NCBI RefSeq assembly: GCF_030732985.1
Contig: NZ_JASHJX010000003.1
Location: 62,001-126,000 of the forward strand
Source: Nioella sp. MMSF_3534
GTDB taxonomy: Bacteria; Pseudomonadota; Alphaproteobacteria; Rhodobacterales; Rhodobacteraceae
DNA: 64,000 bases
Direction: 5' to 3'
In this document: piece by piece, positions 1 to 7,953 of the stretch
Position numbering within the stretch: the first letter of the stretch is position 1
Layout: every line of letters begins with the position of its first letter
Made by a program: the position numbers and the translations under genes
The notes under the pieces: generated by a model
The model's database searches: none
What the model was told of the DNA's origin: nothing
Seen by the model: only the letters and a program-made list of their open reading frames with translations

Positions 1-1
1 T

Positions 2-742
2 TCCCCTGATGGCGCACGTACGGCCTTTGGCACCAGCCCAAGGATCAGCGCCTATGAAGTAACCTATATCTTTCAGGTTGGGCGTTACGACATAGATCGC
101 ATTCGCATCTATATGCCCTTTGGTGAGGCGCAGACCTATTTCAACCGCGACGAGGTGGCCGATGAGATCGAGGTCAGCGTGGCGGACCCCGATACCGTCC
201 TGAACATGGTCATCCCCCTGACCCGAGCGGCTGAGGCAGACGTGATCATCTGGACCTGGCGAGACAGTTCCGGCGCGTTTCTGAGGGCCTTGCAGATGGA
301 GGATAACGTGATGTTCATCATCCTGTCGGTCCTCGTCCTGATCGCCACGATGAACATCGTTTCGGGCTTGATCATGCTGGTGAAGAACAAGAGCCGAGAC
401 ATCGGAATCCTGCGCACCATGGGGCTGTCAGAGGGCTCGATTCTAAGGGTTTTCTTCATCTGCGGGTCCTCCATTGGTGTCGCCGGGACGCTGGCGGGCG
501 TCGCCCTTGGCTGCGCCTTCGCGATCTGGATCGACCCCATCTTCGCCGCCGTGAACTGGATGGCGGGGGGCGGGGTCTGGGACCCGTCGGTGCGGTTCCT
601 CTCGACGCTTCCGGCGCGGCTGGAACTTGGCGACGTGTTGTCGGCGGTGACGCTGTCGCTTGGGCTGTCTTTCGTGATCACCATTTTCCCGGCCCGGCGC
701 GCGGCGCGGATGAACCCGGTGGAGGCGCTGCGTTATGAGTGA
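2..742 (+). CDS. lolC: Lipoprotein-releasing ABC transporter permease (LolC/E), 3' part
   Basis: The reading frame is open from the first bases of the window, so the gene begins upstream; 246 residues are visible. The product is the inner-membrane permease that, with LolD, extracts outer-membrane lipoproteins and passes them to LolA. The visible part holds the end of the periplasmic domain, then a FtsX-type membrane domain with three hydrophobic segments (about residues 101-125, 148-178 and 212-232). It ends in the family hallmark [17 protein letters not shown]. The stop codon lies inside lolD (8-nt overlap), so the two are translationally coupled. Whether it is LolC or LolE cannot be decided from the C-terminus. 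Confidence 0.9.
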   Translation, partial: SPDGARTAFGTSPRISAYEVTYIFQVGRYDIDRIRIYMPFGEAQTYFNRDEVADEIEVSVADPDTVLNMVIPLTRAAEADVIIWTWRDSSGAFLRALQMEDNVMFIILSVLVLIATMNIVSGLIMLVKNKSRDIGILRTMGLSEGSILRVFFICGSSIGVAGTLAGVALGCAFAIWIDPIFAAVNWMAGGGVWDPSVRFLSTLPARLELGDVLSAVTLSLGLSFVITIFPARRAARMNPVEALRYE

Positions 743-1427
743 TCCGGTGCTGGCGCTCGACGGGATCGAGAAGGGCTACAAGCTTGGAAAGCCTGGGGAA
801 ATTCGGGTATTGCGGGGTGCGTCCGTGGCCATTCAGCCGGGCGAAGTGGTGGCGTTGGTGGCGCCCTCTGGCGCGGGGAAGTCGACGCTGCTGCATATTG
901 CCGGGCTGCTCGATACGGCGGATGCCGGAACTGTGCGGATCGGGGGCGATGATCTGACCCGCGCAAGGGACCGGGCACGCACGACGGCGCGGCGGCAAGG
1001 TGTTGGATTCATTTATCAATTTCACCATCTGCTACCAGAATTCACCGCCGCCGAGAACGTCATCCTGCCGCAGCTGGCCAATGGCGTTCCCCGCACGGAG
1101 GCCGAGGCGCGCGCGGCGGAACTTCTGGCGCGCGTGGGGCTGGGAAACCGCGCCGATCACCGGCCCGCGGCGCTGTCTGGCGGCGAACAGCAGCGCGTGG
1201 CCTTCTGCCGGGCACTGGCCAATAAGCCTTTGGTTTTGCTGGCAGATGAGCCGACAGGCAACCTCGACCCCGGCACCGCCGACGTGGTCTTTGACGCGCT
1301 TTTGACACTGGTCAGGGAAACCGGGATGGGGGCGCTCATTGCCACCCATAACCTGGACCTGGCCGCCCGGATGGACCGGGTTTTGCACCTGCAGGACGGG
1401 GTTCTGGTGGCGCAGCCCGAGGGCTGA
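735..1427 (+). CDS. lolD: Lipoprotein-releasing ABC transporter ATPase LolD
   Basis: This 230-residue ABC ATPase powers lipoprotein release from the inner membrane. Walker A is APSGAGKST (residues 43-51), the signature is [11 protein letters not shown], and Walker B is [12 protein letters not shown], followed by the H-loop in ALIATHN. The length fits LolD. It overlaps the permease by 8 nt. The Walker A begins AP rather than the common GP, a small variation. The gene is followed by a GTACACCCC-type repeat and then by a convergent hydrolase gene. Confidence 0.95.
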   Translation: MSDPVLALDGIEKGYKLGKPGEIRVLRGASVAIQPGEVVALVAPSGAGKSTLLHIAGLLDTADAGTVRIGGDDLTRARDRARTTARRQGVGFIYQFHHLLPEFTAAENVILPQLANGVPRTEAEARAAELLARVGLGNRADHRPAALSGGEQQRVAFCRALANKPLVLLADEPTGNLDPGTADVVFDALLTLVRETGMGALIATHNLDLAARMDRVLHLQDGVLVAQPEG

Positions 1428-1432
1428 AAACA

Positions 1433-1487
1433 GGGGGGTGCCATGTGTACACCCCCTGTGCACCCCCCGTACACCCCCCGTGCAGAC
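1433..1487. repeat. GTACACCCC tandem repeat element, copy 1
   Basis: This 55-nt segment holds about four tandem units of roughly 11 nt built on GTRCACCCCC. A second 55-nt copy at 41995-42049 matches it at 46 of 55 positions by eye. It lies between the convergent ends of lolD and the hydrolase gene, about 40 nt beyond the hydrolase stop. There is no T-run to make it an ordinary terminator, and the units are too short and unspaced for CRISPR. Function unknown. Confidence 0.7.
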
Positions 1488-1527
1488 AGATGGCGGGTAC
1501 AGGCACGGTCCTTTGCGGGCAGACGGC

Positions 1528-2472
1528 CTAGCCGGTCTTGCGTTTGACGGTCAGAACCTCGGCGCACCAGTCGGCGATCATCTTCACCACCGGGCCGCGC
1601 ATCGCGTCGCCCTCCATCAGGATCTCGTGCCGCCCGCCGTCGATCTGCTGCAACCGGCTGCCCGGCCAGCTTGCGGCGCGGGTGTGGATGGCGGGTGTCT
1701 CGACGATACGCTCATCGCTGCCCAGAAACACCATCATCGGCAGATCGGGCGGGTCCATCTCCATCAGCGCGGCGGTTTCTTCCAGCGCCGCATTGACCCA
1801 CCGGATCGAGGGGCCGCCAAGGGCCAGTTCCGGGTGTTTGGCGACCTGGCCTTCCATGTAGTTGAACATGTCGCGGTCATTGGTCAGCGGATTGTCGTTG
1901 TATTCCATCGCGGTGGCGGGGCCGGTGGTGGGGGCAAAGTTCTTGTCCAGCCCGAGCGGTTTGGACAGGCCCATGACCACGCCGGAAATCGCCTTGAGGA
2001 AGCCCGACATGCGGATGCCCCACATCGGCGAGGAAAAGATCACGCCCGACACCGGCAGCCCGTCATAGATCGCCCGCAGGCCAATCGCCCCGCCCATGGA
2101 ATGGCCCAGAAGGAACCAGGGTTTTGGCAGGTCGAGTTTGTCGAGTACGGAGCGCAGGGCATCCACGTCTTCGCGGTATTCGTCGAAGCTGACCACATGG
2201 CCCATGTCGCGGCGATGCGCGGGCCGGTCGGACAGGCCCTGACCGCGCCAGTCCATCGCCAGCATGCCATAGCCGTGATCCGCCAGCTCGCGGGCGAGGC
2301 GGCCGTATTTCTCGATATATTCGGTCCGGCCCGGAAACATCAGGATGGTGCCCTTGGGCCCCGCCGGCCAGACGCCCACGCGCAGGCGCGTGCCGTCCCT
2401 GGCGCGCAGCCAGTAGGCATTGGCCCCTTCGGGACCTTCGGCGATATCCTGAAGAAACGGGGCCGGTTCCAT
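1528..2472 (-). CDS. Alpha/beta hydrolase, lysophospholipase (PldB/COG2267) type
   Basis: This 314-residue cytosolic serine hydrolase has the nucleophile elbow GHSMGG (near residue 122), an early strand ending GTILMFPGRTEY that supplies the oxyanion region, and the DWRGQGLSDR loop typical of COG2267 monoglyceride lipases/lysophospholipases. Late acid and histidine residues are present (FLGSDERIV and GGRHEIL). No signal peptide is seen. It starts 6 nt after an SCP2-domain gene on the same strand, suggesting a two-gene lipid-related unit. The substrate cannot be read from sequence. Confidence 0.85.
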   Translation of the reverse strand: MEPAPFLQDIAEGPEGANAYWLRARDGTRLRVGVWPAGPKGTILMFPGRTEYIEKYGRLARELADHGYGMLAMDWRGQGLSDRPAHRRDMGHVVSFDEYREDVDALRSVLDKLDLPKPWFLLGHSMGGAIGLRAIYDGLPVSGVIFSSPMWGIRMSGFLKAISGVVMGLSKPLGLDKNFAPTTGPATAMEYNDNPLTNDRDMFNYMEGQVAKHPELALGGPSIRWVNAALEETAALMEMDPPDLPMMVFLGSDERIVETPAIHTRAASWPGSRLQQIDGGRHEILMEGDAMRGPVVKMIADWCAEVLTVKRKTG

Positions 2473-2478
2473 CGTCGC

Positions 2479-2772
2479 TTATCCCAGAAGGCCACCCAGA
2501 CGCATGGCGGTGCCCATGTCGCCGTCAAGGCGCAGGCGTCCGCCCATGAAGGCGGAGGTCGGGTTCAGCTCGCCCGACAGAATCTCCTGAAAGGTGTCGG
2601 CGTCGGCAGACAGGGTCACGTCGGCCTCGTCGCTGTCATCGGCGGCACGCACGCCGCTGCCGTCGACCATGATCGCGCCTTCGCCGTCGATGGAGAATTT
2701 CGCGGTTCCGTCAAAGCCGCCCGACAGTTTTTCGGAAAGTGCGGCCACGGCTGCTGTGATGATCTCGCTCAT
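2479..2772 (-). CDS. SCP2 sterol-binding domain protein
   Basis: A 97-residue protein consisting of a single SCP2 (sterol carrier protein 2) fold, seen from the pattern KFSIDGEGAIMVDG ... VTLSADADTFQEILSGELNPTSAFMGGRLRLDGDM (quoted in part), which is typical of bacterial one-domain SCP2 proteins. Such proteins bind lipids or acyl chains in a hydrophobic tunnel. It is the first gene of a pair with the downstream lipase-like hydrolase, and so may deliver or bind lipid for it (inference). Confidence 0.85.
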   Translation of the reverse strand: MSEIITAAVAALSEKLSGGFDGTAKFSIDGEGAIMVDGSGVRAADDSDEADVTLSADADTFQEILSGELNPTSAFMGGRLRLDGDMGTAMRLGGLLG

Positions 2773-2827
2773 GTGATGCGTCCTTCGTCAGGTTCAGGCC
2801 GGAAATCACTGGAATGACCGGCCCCAG

Positions 2828-3415
2828 ATGCTAAGTTCGGGAATGACCATGCGGAATATGCGTTCAACATACAACAGTGTCGTGACGGCATCCATTGCCT
2901 TGTGTCTGTGTCTGTGGCTGCTGCCGGGGCAGGGGCTTGCCGATCAGCTGGACGAACTGTTTCGGCAATTGGCCGACCCCGGCACCACCAATTGGCAGAC
3001 GGTGGAACGCGATATCGAGATCCAGTTGAGTCTGTCGGGCTCGGCCTCTGCCGATCTGCTGCTGCGACGTGGGCAGGACGCGCTTGAGGAACAGGATTTC
3101 GAGGCGGCGATTGACCATCTGACCGCCCTGACCGATCACGCGCCGGAGTTCGCAGAGGGCTATAACAGCCGCGCGATTGCCTATTTCCTGGCCGGGCTGA
3201 TCGGGCCTGCTCTGGAGGATCTGCGCCATGTGCTGGTGCTGGAGCCGCGCCATTACGGGGCGCTGGCCGGGATCGGGGCGATTTTGGAAGAAGTCGGTGA
3301 TCAGGAGGCCGCACTTGCCGCTTATCGTGCCGCCTTCGCTATACATCCGCACCGCGCCGACCTACATGGTGCGATAGCCCGGCTGGAACGGGCGACCGAG
3401 GGCACCGCCCTTTAA
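2828..3415 (+). CDS. Exported tetratricopeptide-repeat protein
   Basis: This 195-residue protein has a signal peptide (basic start, hydrophobic VVTASIALCLCLWLL, likely cleavage after GLA). Three TPR-like helical pairs follow: RRGQDALEEQDFEAAIDHLTAL, the segment with NSRAIAYFLAGLIGPALEDL, and the one with GAILEEVGDQEAALAAYRAA. It is probably a periplasmic scaffold; no enzymatic motif is visible. In-frame ATGs at 2828, 2843 and 2849 are all possible starts. The one at 2849 has the best-spaced GGGA ribosome site and still leaves a complete signal peptide. It lies upstream of the helicase gene on the same strand. Confidence 0.8.
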   Translation: MLSSGMTMRNMRSTYNSVVTASIALCLCLWLLPGQGLADQLDELFRQLADPGTTNWQTVERDIEIQLSLSGSASADLLLRRGQDALEEQDFEAAIDHLTALTDHAPEFAEGYNSRAIAYFLAGLIGPALEDLRHVLVLEPRHYGALAGIGAILEEVGDQEAALAAYRAAFAIHPHRADLHGAIARLERATEGTAL

Positions 3416-3454
3416 CGTTACGCGATCCCGGATAAAGGGCGACAGAGCAGAACC

Positions 3455-6256
3455 ATGCAACGCCAGGGGCGCATCACGGCCGTTCTCGGGCCGACCAATA
3501 CCGGCAAGACCCATTACGCCATCGAGCGGATGCTGGCGCATCGCACGGGGGTGATCGGCCTGCCGTTGCGGCTGCTGGCGCGCGAGGTCTATGACCGGAT
3601 CGTTGCGCTGCGCGGGCCGCGCGTGGTGGCGCTGATCACCGGGGAAGAACGGATCGTGCCGGATAGTGCCCAATACTGGGTCTGCACGGTCGAGGCGATG
3701 CCTGCGGGGATGGGCTGCGATTTTCTGGCGGTCGATGAAATCCAGCTTTGCGCGGACCCCGAGCGGGGGCATGTCTTTACCGACCGGCTGCTGAACGCGC
3801 GGGGGCTGCATGAGACGCTGTTCCTCGGCTCTGACACCATGCGCAGCGCGATTGCGGCGTTGGTGCCGGGTGCGCAGTTCATGCGGCGGGAGCGGTTTTC
3901 GGAGCTGACCTATACCGGGTCGAAGAAACTGTCCCGCATGGTGACGCGGGCAGCGATTGTCGGGTTCTCGGTCGAGAATGTTTACGCGATTGCTGAATTG
4001 CTGCGCCGCCAGCGGGGTGGGGCCGCCGTTGTGATGGGGGCGCTTAGCCCACGCACGCGGAATGCGCAGGTGGAGCTCTATCAGAACGGCGATGTGGATT
4101 ACCTGGTGGCGACGGATGCCATTGGGATGGGACTGAACCTAGATATCCGGCATGTGGCCTTTTCGGGCCTGCGCAAGTTCGACGGGCGCAAGATGCGGAT
4201 GCTTGCCCCGAATGAGCTTGCCCAGATCGCGGGCCGTGCCGGGCGACACACGCAGCCGGGGACGTTCGGGGTGACGGGCGAGGCCAGCCCGCTGGAGGAT
4301 GAGGTGGTGCAGGCGATCACCAATCATTCCTTCCGGCCCGTGGGCAAGCTCTTCTGGCGCAATGAGCGGATGGCGTTCGGCACCGTGGACCGGCTGATTG
4401 CCTCGCTGGAGGCCCCGGCAGAGGATGAATGGCTTACGCGCGCGCGCGAGGCCGACGATATCCGCGCGCTCAAGACCATCGCGGCGATGCCGGAAATGGC
4501 CGACCGGATCAGCGGTGCCAAGGATGTGCGCCTGCTCTGGGATATCTGCTGTATCCCCGATTTCCGGGGCATCAGCCACGCCGAACACGCGGCCCTGCTG
4601 GCGCGGATCTACGAATTCCTGCACGGGGTGGGCAGGGTGCCCGATGACTGGATGGCCCGTCAGGTCAAACGGCTGGACCGGACAGATGGCGATATTGACA
4701 CGCTCTCGAAACGATTGGCGTATATCCGCACATGGACCTATGTGGCGCAACGTTCCGGCTGGGTTGATGACGAAAGCCATTGGCGCGGGGCCACGCGTGC
4801 CGTAGAAGACCGCCTGTCAGATGCTTTGCATGAACGTCTGACCCAAAGATTTGTTGACCGGCGCACCAGCGTATTGCTGCGCCGGTTGAAGCAGAAGGAG
4901 GGCCTTGTGGCCGACGTGAACGAAAAGGGTGAAGTGACGGTAGAAGGCGAATTCGTCGGCCGTCTGGAAGGGTTCCGCTTCCGGCAGGATGCCAGCGCAA
5001 CCCCCGATGAGGCAAAGACGCTGCGCCAGGCGGCGGTTGCGGCTTTGCGGCCCGAATTCCACCTGCGCGCCGACCGGTTCTACAACGCCCCAGATACGGA
5101 GTTCGATTTCACCGAACAGGGCGGCCTGATGTGGGGCGACCAGGCGATCGGCAAGCTGGTGAAGGGTGCCGAGCCTCTGAAGCCCGTGGCCGAAGCCTTC
5201 GTGGATGAGGAAGCCGGCCCCGAGGTGATGCAGAAGGTGCAGCGCCGGTTGCAGCATTTCATCGACCGCAAAGTGGCGACCCTCTTTGAACCGCTGCTGG
5301 CGATGAGCCGGGATGAGGCGATCACCGGGCTTGCCCGTGGCTTTGCCTTCCGGCTGGTCGAGGCGCTTGGCGTGCTGCCGCGTGCCGAGGTGGCCGAGGA
5401 CGTGAAGGCGCTCGATCAGGACGCACGCGGGCTGCTGCGCAAGCATGGTGTCCGCTTCGGTCAGTTCACGATCTTCCAGCAATTACTGCTGAAACCCGCG
5501 CCCACGCGCCTGCGCCTGGTGCTGTGGGGTCTGGCCAATGACCATGACGAGTTCCACGAAAGCCCGCCGCCGGGTCTGGTGACGATCCCCGCTGTAGAGG
5601 GCGCGCCGCGCGAGTATTATACCAATTCGGGCTATCGCCTGGCTGGCACCCGCGCGATCCGCATCGACATGCTGGAACGTCTGGCCGACATGCTGCGCCA
5701 GCAGGACAGCCGGTCGGGTTTTGAGGCCACCGCCGATATGCTGTCGATCACCGGCATGACGCTGGACCAGTTCGCCGATCTGATGGGCGGGCTTGGCTAT
5801 GCCGCCGAGAAGGGCGAACGCGCCAAGGTGAAAGCCGCGCCTGCCGCCGGTGGCGAGCCCGAGGCCCCCGTCGAAGTGCCGGGCGACGCGCCTGCGGAAG
5901 CGCCCGAAGCGCCTGCCGAGACCCCGGCGGAAACGCCTGTCGAAGCACCGGTCGAGGCCCCGGTCGAACTGCCCGAGGAGGGCAGCGCCGAGGCCGCCGA
6001 GCCGGAGATGGAGACCTACTACACCTTCACCTGGGCACCCCGCCGCCGGTCCGGCCCGCAAGGCCCGCGCCGGGATGGTGGCAAACAGGGCGGCAAGCCC
6101 CGTGGCAAAGGTGGCCCGAAAGGCAAGGGCGGACCCAAGGGGCCCCGCAACGACAAGCCCAAGTCCTATTCCGCCAAGCCCGAGCGGCGTGAAAAGAAGA
6201 TCGACCCCGACAACCCGTTCGCGCAGGCGCTGGCGGGGCTGAAGGGCAACTCCTGA
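3455..6256 (+). CDS. SUV3-like DExH RNA helicase with low-complexity tail
   Basis: A 933-residue superfamily 2 helicase resembling mitochondrial SUV3. Walker A is GPTNTGKT (12-19), motif II is DEIQ (94-97), a motif V-like stretch VATDAIGMGLNLDI spans 218-231, and motif VI QIAGRAGRH spans 257-265. The SUV3 C-terminal region follows. Residues of about 805-860 are a Pro/Glu/Ala-rich run and about 865-925 are a basic Gly/Lys/Arg-rich tail, probably a disordered RNA-binding extension. SUV3 works with RNA-degrading enzymes in mitochondria, so a role in RNA turnover is inferred. The adjoining S4-domain gene supports an RNA role. Confidence 0.88.
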   Translation: MQRQGRITAVLGPTNTGKTHYAIERMLAHRTGVIGLPLRLLAREVYDRIVALRGPRVVALITGEERIVPDSAQYWVCTVEAMPAGMGCDFLAVDEIQLCADPERGHVFTDRLLNARGLHETLFLGSDTMRSAIAALVPGAQFMRRERFSELTYTGSKKLSRMVTRAAIVGFSVENVYAIAELLRRQRGGAAVVMGALSPRTRNAQVELYQNGDVDYLVATDAIGMGLNLDIRHVAFSGLRKFDGRKMRMLAPNELAQIAGRAGRHTQPGTFGVTGEASPLEDEVVQAITNHSFRPVGKLFWRNERMAFGTVDRLIASLEAPAEDEWLTRAREADDIRALKTIAAMPEMADRISGAKDVRLLWDICCIPDFRGISHAEHAALLARIYEFLHGVGRVPDDWMARQVKRLDRTDGDIDTLSKRLAYIRTWTYVAQRSGWVDDESHWRGATRAVEDRLSDALHERLTQRFVDRRTSVLLRRLKQKEGLVADVNEKGEVTVEGEFVGRLEGFRFRQDASATPDEAKTLRQAAVAALRPEFHLRADRFYNAPDTEFDFTEQGGLMWGDQAIGKLVKGAEPLKPVAEAFVDEEAGPEVMQKVQRRLQHFIDRKVATLFEPLLAMSRDEAITGLARGFAFRLVEALGVLPRAEVAEDVKALDQDARGLLRKHGVRFGQFTIFQQLLLKPAPTRLRLVLWGLANDHDEFHESPPPGLVTIPAVEGAPREYYTNSGYRLAGTRAIRIDMLERLADMLRQQDSRSGFEATADMLSITGMTLDQFADLMGGLGYAAEKGERAKVKAAPAAGGEPEAPVEVPGDAPAEAPEAPAETPAETPVEAPVEAPVELPEEGSAEAAEPEMETYYTFTWAPRRRSGPQGPRRDGGKQGGKPRGKGGPKGKGGPKGPRNDKPKSYSAKPERREKKIDPDNPFAQALAGLKGNS

Positions 6257-6630
6257 CCCAGGGGGCACCCCCTCGGCTGCGGCTTGACAAGTGGCTGTGG
6301 CATGCGCGGTTCTTCAAGACCCGCACCCTGGCCGCGCGCGTGGTTGCGGGCGGTCATGTGCGGGTGAATGCCCAGAAGGTCCACAAGCCTGCCGCGACCG
6401 TTAGCCCCGGCGATGTGCTGACCTTCGCGCAGGGGCGCGAGGTGCGGGTGGTGCGCGTGGCGGCGATCGGGGAAAGGCGCGGTCCGGCCCCTGAGGCGCA
6501 ACAACTCTACGACGATTTGACACCGGTCAAGGAAACCGTCCCGCAAAACCCGTCATACGAGGGAAAGGGGCGGCCCTCTGGCAAGGATCGCCGGGCGCTT
6601 GGTTCTTTACGCCGCAGCCCGCTTGAATGA
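6253..6630 (+). CDS. S4-domain RNA-binding protein (Hsp15-like), non-canonical start
   Basis: The S4 domain ([20 protein letters not shown] and onward) begins immediately after the helicase stop. The frame is open from 6193, but before the domain it contains no ATG, GTG or TTG; the first GTG (6340) would cut away half the S4 fold. CTG at 6253 overlaps the helicase stop as CTGA and is preceded by GAAGGG with 6-nt spacing. That start gives 125 residues, matching Hsp15-family length. Hsp15-like proteins bind 50S subunits carrying stalled nascent chains. I infer the CTG start; a sequence error or another start is possible. Confidence 0.75.
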   Translation: MTQGAPPRLRLDKWLWHARFFKTRTLAARVVAGGHVRVNAQKVHKPAATVSPGDVLTFAQGREVRVVRVAAIGERRGPAPEAQQLYDDLTPVKETVPQNPSYEGKGRPSGKDRRALGSLRRSPLE

Positions 6631-6679
6631 TGCCCCGGCCCGGATTAAACCGGCCCAGGAGTTGCTGAACGGAAGTGCC

Positions 6680-7015
6680 ATGACCTACGCCGTGATCGAA
6701 AACTGCATCAACTGCAAATACACCGACTGCGTCGAGGTATGCCCGGTGGATTGCTTCTACGAGGGGGAGAACTTCCTCGTCATTCATCCCGATGAATGCA
6801 TCGATTGCGGCGTCTGCGAACCGGAATGTCCGGCGGACGCGATTCGGCCCGATACCGAGCCGGACATGGAAAAATGGGTGGAGCTGAACCGGAAATATTC
6901 CGAGATGTGGCCGGTTATTGTTTCCAAGAAGGATCCGCTGCCGACGGCAGAGGAATTTGACGGCAAGGACGGCAAGCTGCCGCTGCTGTCGGAAGCCCCG
7001 GGCGAGGGCGGCTGA
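6680..7015 (+). CDS. fdxA: 7Fe ferredoxin FdxA
   Basis: A 111-residue small electron carrier. Cysteines sit at 9, 12, 17, 21, 25 and at 40, 43, 46, 50. By comparison with Azotobacter ferredoxin I, Cys9, Cys17 and Cys50 would hold a [3Fe-4S] cluster and Cys21, Cys40, Cys43 and Cys46 a [4Fe-4S] cluster. The long acidic C-terminal extension is typical of the family. I chose the ATG at 6680, preceded by GGAAG. The gene lies between the S4-protein gene and carD, an arrangement I recall from other Rhodobacterales. Confidence 0.95.
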   Translation: MTYAVIENCINCKYTDCVEVCPVDCFYEGENFLVIHPDECIDCGVCEPECPADAIRPDTEPDMEKWVELNRKYSEMWPVIVSKKDPLPTAEEFDGKDGKLPLLSEAPGEGG

Positions 7016-7121
7016 CCGATTCGCCCCGGCGCCGGCGGTGTTGCTGGTGCCAAATGTGATGTTGCACTGCGGCAAAACCCTGTGAAAACAGGGCTTTTGG
7101 CGATAGTTGCATTGCGAATCT

Positions 7122-7149
7122 TTGAAATGGTCGAATTTTGTGCTATATT
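7122..7149 (+). promoter_or_regulatory. Candidate sigma-70-type promoter for carD
   Basis: TTGAAA (7122-7127), a 16-nt spacer and TATATT (7144-7149) match the housekeeping consensus closely and lie in an AT-rich pocket. This predicts a leader of about 140 nt before the carD ATG. The leader contains a 6-bp hairpin GGAAAG/CTTTCC (7233-7249). Confidence 0.6.
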
Positions 7150-7296
7150 CCTGTTACAAAGGATGTCTCGTGAACGCACAAGACGCGGTCGTGCCACACC
7201 GCGCATGAAATCAAAGAATGACAGCCCGTAGTGGAAAGTCCCGCTTTCCTCGCGGTGTTTTTGTCGCCCGTGACCGGGCTGTAAAAGGAAAACCAT

Positions 7297-7809
7297 ATGA
7301 GCAAATCGCGCAAATCGCAGGACTTTCGCCCGAACGACTATGTCGTCTACCCCGCGCATGGGGTCGGGCAGATCGTGTCCATCGAGGAACAGGAAATCGC
7401 CGGGCTGTCGCTCGAACTTTTCGTGATTTCCTTCGAGAAGGACAAGATGACCCTGCGGGTGCCAACGGCAAAAGCCACCGAGGTCGGGATGCGCTCGCTG
7501 TCCAGCCCCGATGTGGTGAAGAAGGCCATGGATACGCTCAAGGGCAAGGCCCGGGTGAAGCGCGCCATGTGGTCGCGCCGGGCGCAGGAATATGAACAGA
7601 AGATCAATTCGGGCGACCTGATTTCGATCGCCGAGGTGGTCCGCGACCTGCACCGCGCCGATGACCAGCGAGAACAGTCCTATTCCGAGCGTCAGCTGTA
7701 TGAAGCGGCGCTGGAGCGTCTGACCCGCGAACTGGCTGCCGTGAACGGCATGGATGAGGCCGGGGCGCAGAAGCGCGTCGACGAAGTGCTGACCGCCCGC
7801 GCCGCCTGA
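7297..7809 (+). CDS. carD: CarD-family transcriptional regulator
   Basis: This 170-residue RNA-polymerase-binding regulator has an N-terminal RNAP-interacting Tudor-like domain (PNDYVVYPAHGVGQIVSIEEQEIAG at about 12-36, quoted in part) and a helical, Arg/Lys-rich C-terminal DNA-contacting domain (KGKARVKRAMWSRRAQEYEQ, about 83-102). CarD proteins stabilise the open promoter complex; in alphaproteobacteria many rRNA and housekeeping promoters depend on it. It has its own promoter and a strong terminator and is probably monocistronic. Confidence 0.95.
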   Translation: MSKSRKSQDFRPNDYVVYPAHGVGQIVSIEEQEIAGLSLELFVISFEKDKMTLRVPTAKATEVGMRSLSSPDVVKKAMDTLKGKARVKRAMWSRRAQEYEQKINSGDLISIAEVVRDLHRADDQREQSYSERQLYEAALERLTRELAAVNGMDEAGAQKRVDEVLTARAA

Positions 7810-7835
7810 TCCGTCCCTTCGGTTGAACAGATTGA

Positions 7836-7866
7836 CCCCGTTGCATTTTATGCGGCGGGGTTTTTT
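7836..7866 (+). terminator. Rho-independent terminator of carD
   Basis: An 11-bp stem CCCCGTTGCAT / ATGCGGCGGGG (two G-U pairs) with a TTT loop is followed by six T residues. It begins 27 nt after the carD stop. Confidence 0.9.
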
Positions 7867-7876
7867 CTGGGCGGGG

Positions 7877-7943
7877 AAGGGCCTTCGAAGGCCCTTGAAA
7901 GCGGTTTCGAAACCGCTTCCCCAAAGGCGCTTGCAAGCGCCTT
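7877..7943. repeat. Cluster of three perfect 20-nt palindromes
   Basis: Three consecutive perfect palindromes lie at 7877-7896 (AAGGGCCTTCGAAGGCCCTT), 7899-7918 (AAGCGGTTTCGAAACCGCTT) and 7924-7943 (AAGGCGCTTGCAAGCGCCTT), separated by 2 and 5 nt. A GGGG at 7873-7876 can pair with CCCC at 7919-7922, enclosing the first two. The cluster sits between the convergent carD and cobS genes, beyond the carD terminator. A related cluster is at 37773-37833. Each palindrome starts AAG, ends CTT and has a TTCGAA or TTGCAA centre. Function unknown. Confidence 0.85.
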
Positions 7944-7953
7944 GTCACCCGGA

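Noticed and set aside
1433-1487. CRISPR array
   Set aside because: The units are about 11 nt, directly adjacent, without unique spacers, and there are no cas genes.
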